In this document: piece by piece, positions 42,394 to 50,635 of the stretch
How the letters are laid out: each line of letters begins with the position of its first letter
Numbering within the stretch: position 1 is the stretch's first letter
Source of the DNA: Planctomycetota bacterium
Lineage (GTDB): Bacteria > Planctomycetota > UBA1135 > GCA-002686595
Direction: 5' to 3'
Length of the DNA: 64,000 bases
Assembly: GCA_023150475.1 (NCBI GenBank)
Contig: JAKLKU010000016.1
Span: forward strand, 1 to 64,000
Position numbers and translations under genes: made by a program
The notes under the pieces: generated by a model
The model's database searches: none
Seen by the model: the letters and a program-made list of their open reading frames with translations, nothing else
Told to the model about the DNA's origin: nothing

Positions 42394-44555
42394 GGGCGGG
42401 TCTCCTTGCGCACGAGGAGCACGAGGAGCATGACGAGCGCGGCGCCGCCGATCCAGAGGCCGACGTGGGTCGAACGCGGCTCGTAACGGAGCTCGACGTG
42501 CCACTGGCCCCAATCGAGCCACACGCCGCGCAACGCGTGGTCGACGCGTTCGACCGGGATCTCGACGCCGTTGGCGGTCGCACGCCAGCCCGGCGCCCAC
42601 GCCGCGGGGATCACGACGAGCCGTTTCGACGTGACGATCGCGTCGAACGCGAGGCTGCGCACGTTGTACGCGCGCAAGTCGAGCTGGTCCTCCTGGATCA
42701 ACACGTCCTCGAACATCTGCACGAACTGCGGCAACTCTTCGGGCGGCGGGCGTTCGACGAGCGCGGTCCTCGGGTCGAAGTCGGGGCTCACGAGCCGTTC
42801 GATCCGCGTGGCGGGATCCTCGACGAGGTCGACTTGCTCGGCGAAGAACACCGGCGGCATGGCGCCCGGGTTCTCGTACACCTTGACCGCGCCGTCGAGC
42901 ACGAGGCGGAACGGTTCGGGAAGCGGAGCGCGCGAGAGCAAGTAGCGGACGCCCAGCAAGTCGCCGAGCGGCAGCGGCCGATCGAACCAACGGATCTCCT
43001 GCACGAAGAGCTCGCCGCGCGGGTCGCTCGAAAGGTGCTTCACGAGCTCGGTCATCCGTGAGAGCTCGAGCGAGTCGTAACCGGTGAGCACGCGCAAGCC
43101 GTAGAAGAGGTTCGCGTTCGCGATCAGGATGCGCGGGTCGACCGACAGGATCGTGAACGGCGGCTCCGTGCGTCGTTTCTCGAGCAGGAAGTCGGTCACC
43201 GGCGTGTTCGGCCGTGCGAGCTCGCGCCCGACGACCGAGTTGAAGCGGTCTCCGAACGCGCAGAGCTCGAGCGCGACGAGCGCGAAGAACGCGGCGGCGA
43301 TCGGTTTCGCGTGTCGGGTGCGCGCGAGCAGCGCGTCGAGCCCGAACGCGCCGAGCGCGCTGAGCGCGAACGCGACGAACAGCGCGAACCGCATCAGCTT
43401 CGTCGCGCCGACGAGCGGCAGCGCGCGGACGCCGTCGTAGAGCGGCGGGAGTTGGAACGCGAGGCACGCGGCGAACGCGAACAGCGCGACGAAGAACCAT
43501 CGCGCTCGCCCGCGGCCGATCAAGAGCCCGACCAGCGCCAGCGCGAGGAGCAACGCGCCGACGTAGCCGCCGACGAGCTCGGAGTAGTTGAGGTGCGCGC
43601 CGAGCGGGCCGTGGTAGTCGCCGTCCTGCGGCGTGCCGAAGAGTCGCGGCGCGACGAGCAATCCGAGGCCCTTCCACGCGCCGTCGCGAGCCACCAGCTC
43701 GGCCGCGGCGTTCGCCACGAGCCCCTGCGAGTCGCGCAGGTACTCGACGAACGGCAGGAGCTGCGGCGCCGCGAGCAACGCGCCGAGCGCGCCGCCGAGC
43801 ACGAGGCGCAAGAGCCCTGCGCGTCCGAGCCGCGCGCCGCCGAGCTCGACTCTTGCGCGGAAGAGCGCGTACGCCGCGACGACGAGCAGCAGATGCGCCG
43901 ACGTCTGCGCGTGGCCCGCGCAGAATTGCAGGCCGACCACGAGCGCGAAGAGGGCCGTGCTGCGCGCGTTCGGCCGCGCGGCGACACGTTCGACGCACCA
44001 GAGCGCGAACGGCGCGAAGAGCGCGACGTTCGACTGGTTGTGGCCCAGCCACACGACCTCGAAGCCGCACAGCATGAAACCGAGCGCGCCGACGCTCGCG
44101 GCGCCGCGCGAGACGCCGAGCCGCGTCAGGAGCAGCAGCATGCCGCCACCCGCGAGCACGAGCTTGAGCCACGCGACGCCGACGAAGAACCACGGGCTCC
44201 GCGTCGCGAAGTAGATCCAATTCGGCGGCCACCAGAGCCCGAGCTGGTACGCGCCGCCGATCGGCTGGCCGCCGTAGTTCGCCGAGTTCCACAGCGGCAA
44301 CTCGCCCGCCCGCAGCCGTTCCGCGGCGAAATCGAGCCACGGCGCGATGACGATCGCTTGGTCGAGCAGCAGCGGGTTCTGCGGCTCGATGTCGGCCGCG
44401 CTGTGCCACGGCTCGAACTCGTACAGCGTGTCGAGCGGCAGGAAGACGGTGCCGGGCTCGAAGCCGCGTCTCAGGAAGAACGCTGCGACCAGCGCGAGCG
44501 CCACGAGAGGCCAGAGGAGCGAAACGCGCGCTGTTGGCCGTCGCTCGTCTTGCAT
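42390..44555 (-). CDS. YfhO-like multi-pass membrane protein
   Basis: 721 residues. The first 480 or so contain about twelve membrane helices with the YfhO/GT-C start PLDTLYEFEPWHS and ELPLWNSANYGGQPIGGAYQLG. An extracytoplasmic C-terminal domain (PPVFFAEQVDLVEDP, then WAPGWRATANGVEIPV) precedes a final helix. In other bacteria YfhO-type proteins act in lipoteichoic-acid glycosylation; here the role is unknown. It is the first gene of a pair with the lipoprotein. Confidence 0.85.
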   Translation of the reverse strand: MQDERRPTARVSLLWPLVALALVAAFFLRRGFEPGTVFLPLDTLYEFEPWHSAADIEPQNPLLLDQAIVIAPWLDFAAERLRAGELPLWNSANYGGQPIGGAYQLGLWWPPNWIYFATRSPWFFVGVAWLKLVLAGGGMLLLLTRLGVSRGAASVGALGFMLCGFEVVWLGHNQSNVALFAPFALWCVERVAARPNARSTALFALVVGLQFCAGHAQTSAHLLLVVAAYALFRARVELGGARLGRAGLLRLVLGGALGALLAAPQLLPFVEYLRDSQGLVANAAAELVARDGAWKGLGLLVAPRLFGTPQDGDYHGPLGAHLNYSELVGGYVGALLLALALVGLLIGRGRARWFFVALFAFAACLAFQLPPLYDGVRALPLVGATKLMRFALFVAFALSALGAFGLDALLARTRHAKPIAAAFFALVALELCAFGDRFNSVVGRELARPNTPVTDFLLEKRRTEPPFTILSVDPRILIANANLFYGLRVLTGYDSLELSRMTELVKHLSSDPRGELFVQEIRWFDRPLPLGDLLGVRYLLSRAPLPEPFRLVLDGAVKVYENPGAMPPVFFAEQVDLVEDPATRIERLVSPDFDPRTALVERPPPEELPQFVQMFEDVLIQEDQLDLRAYNVRSLAFDAIVTSKRLVVIPAAWAPGWRATANGVEIPVERVDHALRGVWLDWGQWHVELRYEPRSTHVGLWIGGAALVMLLVLLVRKETRP

Positions 44556-44632
44556 GCGGATCCCCGGATCGCGCGGCCAGGCTAGCGCGGCGATGCGGAC
44601 CGGACCACAATGTCGCGCCCCGACGTCCGCCC

Positions 44633-45538
44633 ATGATCCAACCGCTCGACGATCACGCTCTCCAATCGTTTCGCAAGGCCGGTCGCATCGCCGCCGAATG
44701 CCGTGAGTGGGCGCGCGCCAACATCAAGCCCGGCGTCGAGATGCGCTGGGTGCTCGAAACCGTCGAGCAGATGATCCGCGAGCGCGGTGGCCAGCCCGGT
44801 TTCCCTGCGCAGTCGAGCCGCAACCACATCGCGGCGCACTACTGCACGCACCCGACCGACCCGTTGCGCTACGAAGCCGGCGACGTCGTCAAAGTCGACT
44901 TCGGCGTGCACGTCGACGGTTACGTCGCGGACACCGCCGCGACCGTCGACCTGTCGCCGGACGGACGGTGGAAGAAGCTCGTGCAGGCTTCCAGCGACGC
45001 GCTCGCCGCTGCGATCGCAACCATCGGCGACGGCGTGTCGGTCGGCGATCTCGGCGCCGCGATCGAGCGCACGATCCTGAGCCACGGCTTTCAACCCGTG
45101 CGCAACCTGACCGGGCACGGGCTCGGACGTTGGAAGGTGCACACGCCGCCGCAGATCCCGAACTGCGCCGAGCGCACGAATCACCGGTTGAAGACCGGGA
45201 TGGTCTTCGCGATCGAACCGTTCGCGTGCACGGGCCGCGGTTACATCAGCGAGAAGGGCAAGGCCGAGGTCTTCATGATGGTGCGGCCGCCGATGAAGGC
45301 GAAGGGCCTCGACCGCGACGTGCTGAAGGACATCGAGGGCTGGCGTGGTCTGCCGATCGCTCGGCGCTACTTCACGCATCGTGATCCGGCGATCGTCGAC
45401 GACACGCTGTCGAAGCTCGCGAAGCAGGGCTCGCTGATGCGCTACCCGCCGCTCGTCGAAGAGGAAGGCGTGATGGTCTCCCAGACCGAGCACTCGATCT
45501 ACCTCGGCCCCGACGGCGTCGAGATCCTGACGGCCTGA
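44633..45538 (+). CDS. map: Methionine aminopeptidase, type II (archaeal-like)
   Basis: 301 residues. Metal and catalytic residues are all visible: H70 (IAAHY), D89 (VKVDFG), D100 (VADTAA), H162 (TGHGLGRW), E195 (FAIEPFA) and E286 (QTEHSI). The pattern AQSSRNHIAAHYCTHPTD and GLGRWKVHTPPQIPN matches the archaeal, insert-free type II enzymes. It removes N-terminal Met from new proteins. From codon 193 to the stop the gene is duplicated at 47874-48204 (repeat described separately). The original 3' end may have been replaced by an incoming copy. Confidence 0.93.
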   Translation: MIQPLDDHALQSFRKAGRIAAECREWARANIKPGVEMRWVLETVEQMIRERGGQPGFPAQSSRNHIAAHYCTHPTDPLRYEAGDVVKVDFGVHVDGYVADTAATVDLSPDGRWKKLVQASSDALAAAIATIGDGVSVGDLGAAIERTILSHGFQPVRNLTGHGLGRWKVHTPPQIPNCAERTNHRLKTGMVFAIEPFACTGRGYISEKGKAEVFMMVRPPMKAKGLDRDVLKDIEGWRGLPIARRYFTHRDPAIVDDTLSKLAKQGSLMRYPPLVEEEGVMVSQTEHSIYLGPDGVEILTA

Positions 45539-45540
45539 CG
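45210..45540 (+). repeat. 331-bp direct repeat, left copy (3' end of map)
   Basis: Matches 47874-48204 at all but two positions (45320 G to T, 45326 A to G), giving V-to-L and K-to-E changes. It covers codon 193 to just past the stop. This copy completes the functional gene. There are no gaps in the alignment; the offset is constant at 2664. Confidence 0.95.
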
Positions 45541-45622
45541 GCTCGGCTGAGACATCGTCTTTGCGCGGACGTCGAGCGAAGCGCGTGCGTCGTTCGCGCT
45601 CTCTCGAACGCGCACTGAGCAA

Positions 45623-46456
45623 CTAGCTCGGGAAGACGCGGCGCAGTCCCGCGCTCAACGCAGCGGCGAAGCTCGTGGGCGTCGGCCGAGTCGGACGCTC
45701 GAGCGCCTCGAGCAAATCGACGGCCCGTCGAACATCGTCATCGATCGCTTTGCCGTGTTCTCGCGCTAGGCGTGCGACTTTGCGTGCTCGCTTCGAACCG
45801 GGAGGTTCGATTCGCCGCCAGAGTTCGGCGAGCTGGTCCAGAGCCGCTGCGAAGATCATCAGTGCATCGTGCACGTACACGAGATCCTTCGCTCGCATCC
45901 GTTCGTCGCGCCTTTCGAGCACGAGCAGCTTCTGCGCGAGGTAGCTTGCGGCGTTGGCGATCCGCAGACTCAACCGGTCGTCACCGACGTCGTAACCATC
46001 GGAGGGGCGAAGTTCGATCGTCCACGGAAACTGCAGCAGCAGATCGACATGCGGCAGCCGCTGCGCGACGGTTCCGGCGATCTGCTTCGTAGACCGACCG
46101 ACTCCAAGTCGGGTCTCGCCGCTGCCTGTACGGTGCGTAACGAACTCGATGTAGTGGTTCGGCAGCGACCTGGACTCGTGGCGCGTCACTGGAGGCGTCG
46201 TGCCGCCGAATTGCTTCTCGTGAAAGCCGAACTTGCTCAACTGTTCGTCGACGCGGAACGAGTCGGCCTTCAGGGAAGCGTCGATCGCGACGTCCGTGTC
46301 GAACGTGCGCAATGCGGGGAAGTCGACCGGCTGAGCCAGTGCGGCTGAACGGAAGAGCTTGTGAGCAGCTCCGCCGATTACGACGAAGAGCTCGGGCGCC
46401 GGACTGACCGCGCGAGCGAGCACCACCAGCAGTTCCGCTTCAGGGTCGAGAGGCAT
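45623..46456 (-). CDS. Nucleotidyltransferase-fold protein, AbiEii/NTP_transf_8-like
   Basis: 277 residues. A Gly-Gly at 28-29 (VVIGGAAHKL) followed by TFDTDVAID with D53 and D55 forms the pol-beta-type metal site. A third acidic residue could be E104 or D138. A later block, AQKLLVLERRDERMRAKDLVYV, resembles the Lys-x-Arg-Lys-Asp segment of AbiEii-like toxins. The start overlaps the preceding gene by 17 bp, so it is the downstream partner in an operon, where a toxin would usually be. The assignment to this superfamily is by motif; the toxic role is inference. No transmembrane parts. Confidence 0.65.
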   Translation of the reverse strand: MPLDPEAELLVVLARAVSPAPELFVVIGGAAHKLFRSAALAQPVDFPALRTFDTDVAIDASLKADSFRVDEQLSKFGFHEKQFGGTTPPVTRHESRSLPNHYIEFVTHRTGSGETRLGVGRSTKQIAGTVAQRLPHVDLLLQFPWTIELRPSDGYDVGDDRLSLRIANAASYLAQKLLVLERRDERMRAKDLVYVHDALMIFAAALDQLAELWRRIEPPGSKRARKVARLAREHGKAIDDDVRRAVDLLEALERPTRPTPTSFAAALSAGLRRVFPS

Positions 46457-47705
46457 CGCTCGACCCCGAGAAGACCGACCTGGCGAACGCCTCGCGCTCG
46501 ATCTCGCCGGCTTGCTCGCTCCCACGCACCGGGTGATCGAGGACGTCGAGCCAGGTCTGCACGACATCCGCGGTCGGCACGAAGTTGCCGGTACGAGTCT
46601 GGCGCAGCACGACGCCGCGGAACAGCGCTTCCGGCCAACGCGGTTCGATGACTCGCACGCGAGCCTGGTCTGCCGGCGCCCGTTCGAGCCCGAAGCGCCG
46701 CAAGGACTCGTCGCGGACGTCTTCCAGATACAGATGGATCGGCGCGCCGTCCACGAACGAGTATCCGAGTGCTCGACTCGCTTCGAACAGCGCGAGGCAC
46801 GCGCGGGGTCCGGCGCTCCAGCGAACCTCCCCGTCGTACCGGGGCCGGTCGTCCGGATCGAACGCGACGGTATTCGCATGCGCGAACTTCGCCAGGGCGG
46901 ACTCGAGGTGTTCGTGCGTCTTGCCGCTTGGGAGGATGAAGCGCGCCTGGATCTCGCGCCGGGTCTGTGCACCGCACTTCTTCTGCCAGCGTTCGAAGAA
47001 CTCGCGAACTCGGACGAGCTGAAGCTCTCCTCGCACCTCATCGAGGAATCCGGCAGCGCGCATCAGCTTCACCCAGCGCGCGGAGGTAGGCTCCGAGACG
47101 TCGGCGAAGCGAGCGAGCTCCCGCGCTCGACGCACACGAACCCGCGGCGCAGCCAGGAGCTCCGGCGGCAGCCGTCGAGCGATCAGCACCTTCGCCATCC
47201 ATTGGCCCAGGTCGCTGAACGGGTCTCGGTCGTGAAGCGTGGCTCGGTGCGCTTCGCGGATTCGCTCCCCACGCGCGGCGATCTCGCCGCCGGGCATTCC
47301 GCGCAGCACGAGTCTTCCGTGGAGATCGAGCATGCCCCACGCAGCTTCCGGCGCTTCGCGTGCCATGAACTCCGCGACGGCGTCGAGACTGCGGTCGGTC
47401 AGGTTCGCGACACCGACGATCGGCAGAGCCGTCGCGTCGAGCCGCGCGGCGTGGCGTCGCGCCTGGAGCAGCGCCGCTGCCATCAGTCCGTGCAGGACCT
47501 CGACGCGGTTCTCCGACGCGGTCTTCAACTCGATCGCGAACAGGCGACCGTTGACTCGGACCTCGAGATCGGGTCGATCGCCGTCTCGGCCGCCGTGTGC
47601 GAGTACGTCGATTCCGATCTCGACGAGGAGCTGCCGAAGGCGCATTTCGAAGTCGGCGGCGTGGGTGGTGCGTTTGCTCATCGCGGGTCGGTGGCGTTCG
47701 GCCAT
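46440..47705 (-). CDS. PD-(D/E)XK-like / winged-helix / AbiEi-like fusion protein
   Basis: 421 residues. Residues about 20-130 carry P45-D46 and E59-L60-K61, spaced as in the PD-(D/E)XK nuclease motif (RPDLEV, then FAIELK). Residues about 185-235 look like a winged helix (ARELARFADVSEPTSARWVKLMRAAGFL). The C-terminal 150 residues (PRYDGEVRWSAGP, VVQTWLDVLDHPVRGSEQA) resemble the C-terminal part of AbiEi-like antitoxins. It is the upstream gene of the pair. It may be the DNA-binding antitoxin and, with its nuclease-like domain, may have a further role. The start is uncertain; a Met 8 residues later is possible. Confidence 0.6.
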   Translation of the reverse strand: MAERHRPAMSKRTTHAADFEMRLRQLLVEIGIDVLAHGGRDGDRPDLEVRVNGRLFAIELKTASENRVEVLHGLMAAALLQARRHAARLDATALPIVGVANLTDRSLDAVAEFMAREAPEAAWGMLDLHGRLVLRGMPGGEIAARGERIREAHRATLHDRDPFSDLGQWMAKVLIARRLPPELLAAPRVRVRRARELARFADVSEPTSARWVKLMRAAGFLDEVRGELQLVRVREFFERWQKKCGAQTRREIQARFILPSGKTHEHLESALAKFAHANTVAFDPDDRPRYDGEVRWSAGPRACLALFEASRALGYSFVDGAPIHLYLEDVRDESLRRFGLERAPADQARVRVIEPRWPEALFRGVVLRQTRTGNFVPTADVVQTWLDVLDHPVRGSEQAGEIEREAFARSVFSGSSDASRP

Positions 47706-47750
47706 GCTGCTAGTCGACCGGAACCGCAGCTGTCCTGTCCACGAAATATT

Positions 47751-47762
47751 TCATGTACATGA
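47751..47762. promoter_or_regulatory. 12-bp palindrome, candidate operator of the cassette
   Basis: TCATGTACATGA is a perfect palindrome 46 nt upstream of the fusion gene start. It directly follows AAATATTT (47744-47751), in an island of low GC that stands out in this region. It fits an operator/promoter for an autoregulated toxin-antitoxin pair. Confidence 0.45.
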
Positions 47763-47873
47763 CATAACTGCGGCTTGGGAGGTGTCGAGAGGGGCGTTTT
47801 CTGCCGTGCCGGTGCTGCAGGGCTCGTACAGGGCGGCCGCGGCGCCGGAGTGTCCTCGGCGACATCGCAGACC

Positions 47874-48204
47874 CGATCGAACCGTTCGCGTGCACGGGCC
47901 GCGGTTACATCAGCGAGAAGGGCAAGGCCGAGGTCTTCATGATGGTGCGGCCGCCGATGAAGGCGAAGGGCCTCGACCGCGACTTGCTGGAGGACATCGA
48001 GGGCTGGCGTGGTCTGCCGATCGCTCGGCGCTACTTCACGCATCGTGATCCGGCGATCGTCGACGACACGCTGTCGAAGCTCGCGAAGCAGGGCTCGCTG
48101 ATGCGCTACCCGCCGCTCGTCGAAGAGGAAGGCGTGATGGTCTCCCAGACCGAGCACTCGATCTACCTCGGCCCCGACGGCGTCGAGATCCTGACGGCCT
48201 GACG
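47874..48204 (+). pseudogene. map: Orphan 3' fragment of the methionine aminopeptidase gene (right copy)
   Basis: The last 109 codons of map without the rest of the gene: it carries the E195 and E286 equivalents but no other metal ligands, so it cannot be an enzyme. An in-frame ATG at 47939 gives a reading frame of 87 residues to the stop at 48202. Probably the displaced native end of the gene or a recombination remnant. Nothing upstream suggests expression. Confidence 0.9.
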
Positions 48205-48257
48205 TCGCGCGACGCGCAGCGCGAGCCTGTGTTCCGTGATCGTCCCCACGAACGCAG

Positions 48258-48289
48258 CAGGCCCGCCCGGCCGGAGCCGAGCGGGCCTG
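48258..48289. terminator. Hairpin terminator
   Basis: A 9-bp stem (48258-48266 with 48281-48289) and 14-nt loop lie between the map fragment and the converging subtilase gene. TGTTCGAGTGTT follows on the plus strand. Confidence 0.5.
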
Positions 48290-48322
48290 TTCGAGTGTTC
48301 CGCGTGAGGCGCTAGCTCGCGC

Positions 48323-50221
48323 TCACGGTCCGACGACGTAGTCGAAGCCCTGCGTCAGCAGGACGCCGAACGACGCGGCCGAGTCGCGGCCCCAGAACTG
48401 GCAGCGGATCGTGTTGCCGGGCACCGAGAGCGACGGAGCCGGGTTGCCGCCGAGGAAGCCCGCGCGGAAGAGGTTCATGTCGATCGCGAGCACGCCGTTG
48501 CACTGACCGGGAGTGCCTTGCGTCTCGTTGACCGGCACGGTGCGGCGCACGTTCGCGAGGCAGAGGTTGCCGCCGAGGAACGGAATGTTCGCCGCGCCGG
48601 TGTCCGAGTAGATCAGGAGACCGATCTGGCCGCCCGACGTGTTGGACGCGCTGACGATGAAGCCGCCGTTCGCCGTCGCGCTCGGCACGCCCGCCATCGT
48701 GAGCATCGGAACCGTGCCGCACGAGTTCACCTTCGCCGCGCAGTAGTTGCCGTTGGCGAGCGCCGCTTGCACCGCGTTGACCGCGCGCACGCGACCCGAA
48801 CCGAACGACTTGTCCTTGCCCGGCGTGCCGAGGTCGAGCGCCGTCGACTCGAGGATCGCACGCACGCCAGCCGGCGTCAGCGTCGGATCCGCTTCGAGCA
48901 ACAGGGCCGCGAGGCCCGCGACGTGCGGCGTCGCCATCGACGTGCCGTCGAGGTTGAAGTAGCCGTTGCACAGGTTGTGCGACGTGGTCGCGACGCCCGG
49001 AGCGCTGACGTCAGGCTTCATCAGGCCCGGGGGGAACGGGTGGTCGAAGTACGGCGCCACCGACGACCAAGTGACCGGACCGCACGAGGAGAAGCTCGCG
49101 ATCGTGTCGCTGCACGACACGGCGCCGACCGTGATGACGCTGGGCACGTCGCCCGGCGTGCGCACGTTGTCGACCTGCGTGCCGCAGCCTTCGTTGCCCG
49201 CCGCGTAGATCACGACGACGCCGGCCGCGACCGAGTTGTCGCAGATCTGGCGCCACGTGGCGCGGTTCGGGTTGAAGCTGTGCGGCCAACCGAGGCTCGC
49301 GCTGAACACGTCGGCGTTGTTGGCGACCGCGTATTGCATCGAGCTCCAGACGCTCTGTTCGCCGGTCGAGAGGCTGTTGATGAACTTCAGCATCATGATG
49401 CGCGCGTCGGGGGCGACGCCGCATTGCGTGCCGGCCGTGCCGTCGCCGGCGATCGTGCCGGACGTGTGCGAGCCGTGGCCGTTGTTGTCGCTGGTGTTCG
49501 GGTTGTTGCCTTCGAAGTTCCAGCCAGTGATGTCGTCGACGAAGCCGTTCGAGTCGTCGTCGATGCCGTTGCCCGGGATCTCGCCCGTGTTGCGCCAGAG
49601 TTGGTTCGCGATGTCGGGGTGAGTCGGGCAGAGTCCGGTGTCGCACACCGCGACCGTGACGCCGCGACCGGTGACGCCGAGCTGGCTCCACACTTGCGTC
49701 GCGCCGATCAAGTTGAGGCCGCAGGTCGGCGCGTCCGTGCCGCCCGCGGGGAGCGACGTCAACACTTCGAGTCCGCGCGGCGGGTCGTAGTGGACGTAAG
49801 CGACGTCTTCGCGCGCCGCGATGCGGCGGATCACGTCGGCCGACAGTTGGACCGAGACGACGTTCGCAATCCAGAGGGGTTGCACGCGCTCGCCGACGCC
49901 GCCGGTCGCGCGCTCGACTTCGAGTGCGGCGAGCAGATCGGGCTGCGTCGCGTCCGCCATGCTGCGGAGCACCGCGATCACGTCCGCGCGCCGGGTCTGC
50001 TTGTTCTTGTTCGCCGAGAGCGCCTGGATCTGATCCGCAGGCACTTGGTCGCGCATCACGATGTCGACCGGGATGAGCTCGCCGGCTTGCGCGGTCTGCA
50101 TCCGCTCGATCAGTCCGCCTTGGAGTTTGGCGTCGAGGGCGTGCAGGTCGACCGACTGTTGGAGGACGACGGGTGTGGCCGTCAGGAAGGATCCGGAGGC
50201 GAGGAATAGGGTGGTGAACAT
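48323..50221 (-). CDS. Secreted subtilisin-like serine protease (S8) with a planctomycete C-terminal domain
   Basis: 632 residues from the ATG at 50221. The signal peptide is short (LFLASGSFLTATP). A prodomain of about 150 residues is followed by the catalytic domain: D194 (VAVCDTG), H249 (NGHGSHTSG), oxyanion N343 (AAGNEG) and S428 (DGTSMATPHVAG). A calcium-loop-like IDDDSNGFVDDI lies at 220-231. The C-terminus carries the shared four-cysteine domain (NYCAAKVNSCG, then FLGGNLCL). It is an active-looking exported protease. It is alone on its strand, divergent from a lipoprotein gene. Confidence 0.92.
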   Translation of the reverse strand: MFTTLFLASGSFLTATPVVLQQSVDLHALDAKLQGGLIERMQTAQAGELIPVDIVMRDQVPADQIQALSANKNKQTRRADVIAVLRSMADATQPDLLAALEVERATGGVGERVQPLWIANVVSVQLSADVIRRIAAREDVAYVHYDPPRGLEVLTSLPAGGTDAPTCGLNLIGATQVWSQLGVTGRGVTVAVCDTGLCPTHPDIANQLWRNTGEIPGNGIDDDSNGFVDDITGWNFEGNNPNTSDNNGHGSHTSGTIAGDGTAGTQCGVAPDARIMMLKFINSLSTGEQSVWSSMQYAVANNADVFSASLGWPHSFNPNRATWRQICDNSVAAGVVVIYAAGNEGCGTQVDNVRTPGDVPSVITVGAVSCSDTIASFSSCGPVTWSSVAPYFDHPFPPGLMKPDVSAPGVATTSHNLCNGYFNLDGTSMATPHVAGLAALLLEADPTLTPAGVRAILESTALDLGTPGKDKSFGSGRVRAVNAVQAALANGNYCAAKVNSCGTVPMLTMAGVPSATANGGFIVSASNTSGGQIGLLIYSDTGAANIPFLGGNLCLANVRRTVPVNETQGTPGQCNGVLAIDMNLFRAGFLGGNPAPSLSVPGNTIRCQFWGRDSAASFGVLLTQGFDYVVGP

Positions 50222-50635
50222 GTTCTCGGTGCGCGGGGGCTCTGCACCCGCATGGGAGTAACCGACCGGAGATGCCACGGCCGACCGGACGAGATGCGCC
50301 GGCCGAACGATGCCACGAGGCTACCCCGGGCACTGGAAAAGCGCAGCGGTGTCGTTGCGATCACGACCGCGCTCGCAACGCGGCGTGACGCCGGCATCCG
50401 CAGGGTGAAACACGTCCGAGCGCCCGACGCTTGGGTCGCAGCGGCTCGACTGGAAGCTCTTGCACGGTCCACGTCCGGATTCCGGAGCCGGTGCGTGCCC
50501 GCACGTCGCTCCGGTGCGTCGCGTGGGATCAAGCGACGCCGCTGCGCGCGCCGATCCGAGGCGCGAGCCACCGCGACGAAGTGGAGCGGTTCGGCTCGTC
50601 TGCGTCGAAATCCTCCGACTCGAACGGGAGTTCTC
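50222..50635. other. Long divergent intergenic region
   Basis: I see no supported gene in these 414 bp; the open frames present are codon-biased shadows. It must hold the promoters of the subtilase and the lipoprotein. A TAGCCT element is readable leftward near 50319-50324, about 100 nt from the subtilase start. Confidence 0.5.

Larger units (their letters stand above)
45541..47873 (-). mobile_element. 2.3-kb inserted cassette between the map repeats
   Basis: The segment between the two repeat copies holds a two-gene operon on the minus strand and its upstream region, and no integrase or transposase. The layout (complete gene, cassette, partial 3' copy) is what a single crossover of a circle carrying the map 3' end would leave. 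Recombination between the repeats would excise 2664 bp and restore an intact locus. Confidence 0.75.

Noticed and set aside
43311..44585. An open frame of 424 codons opposite the YfhO-like gene
   Set aside because: It is charge-rich and motif-free; the other strand encodes a protein with well-formed membrane helices.
45541..47873. Integrase, transposase or inverted repeats at the cassette edges
   Set aside because: None could be seen; the two flanking repeats are direct and match a gene end, so I did not call an insertion sequence.
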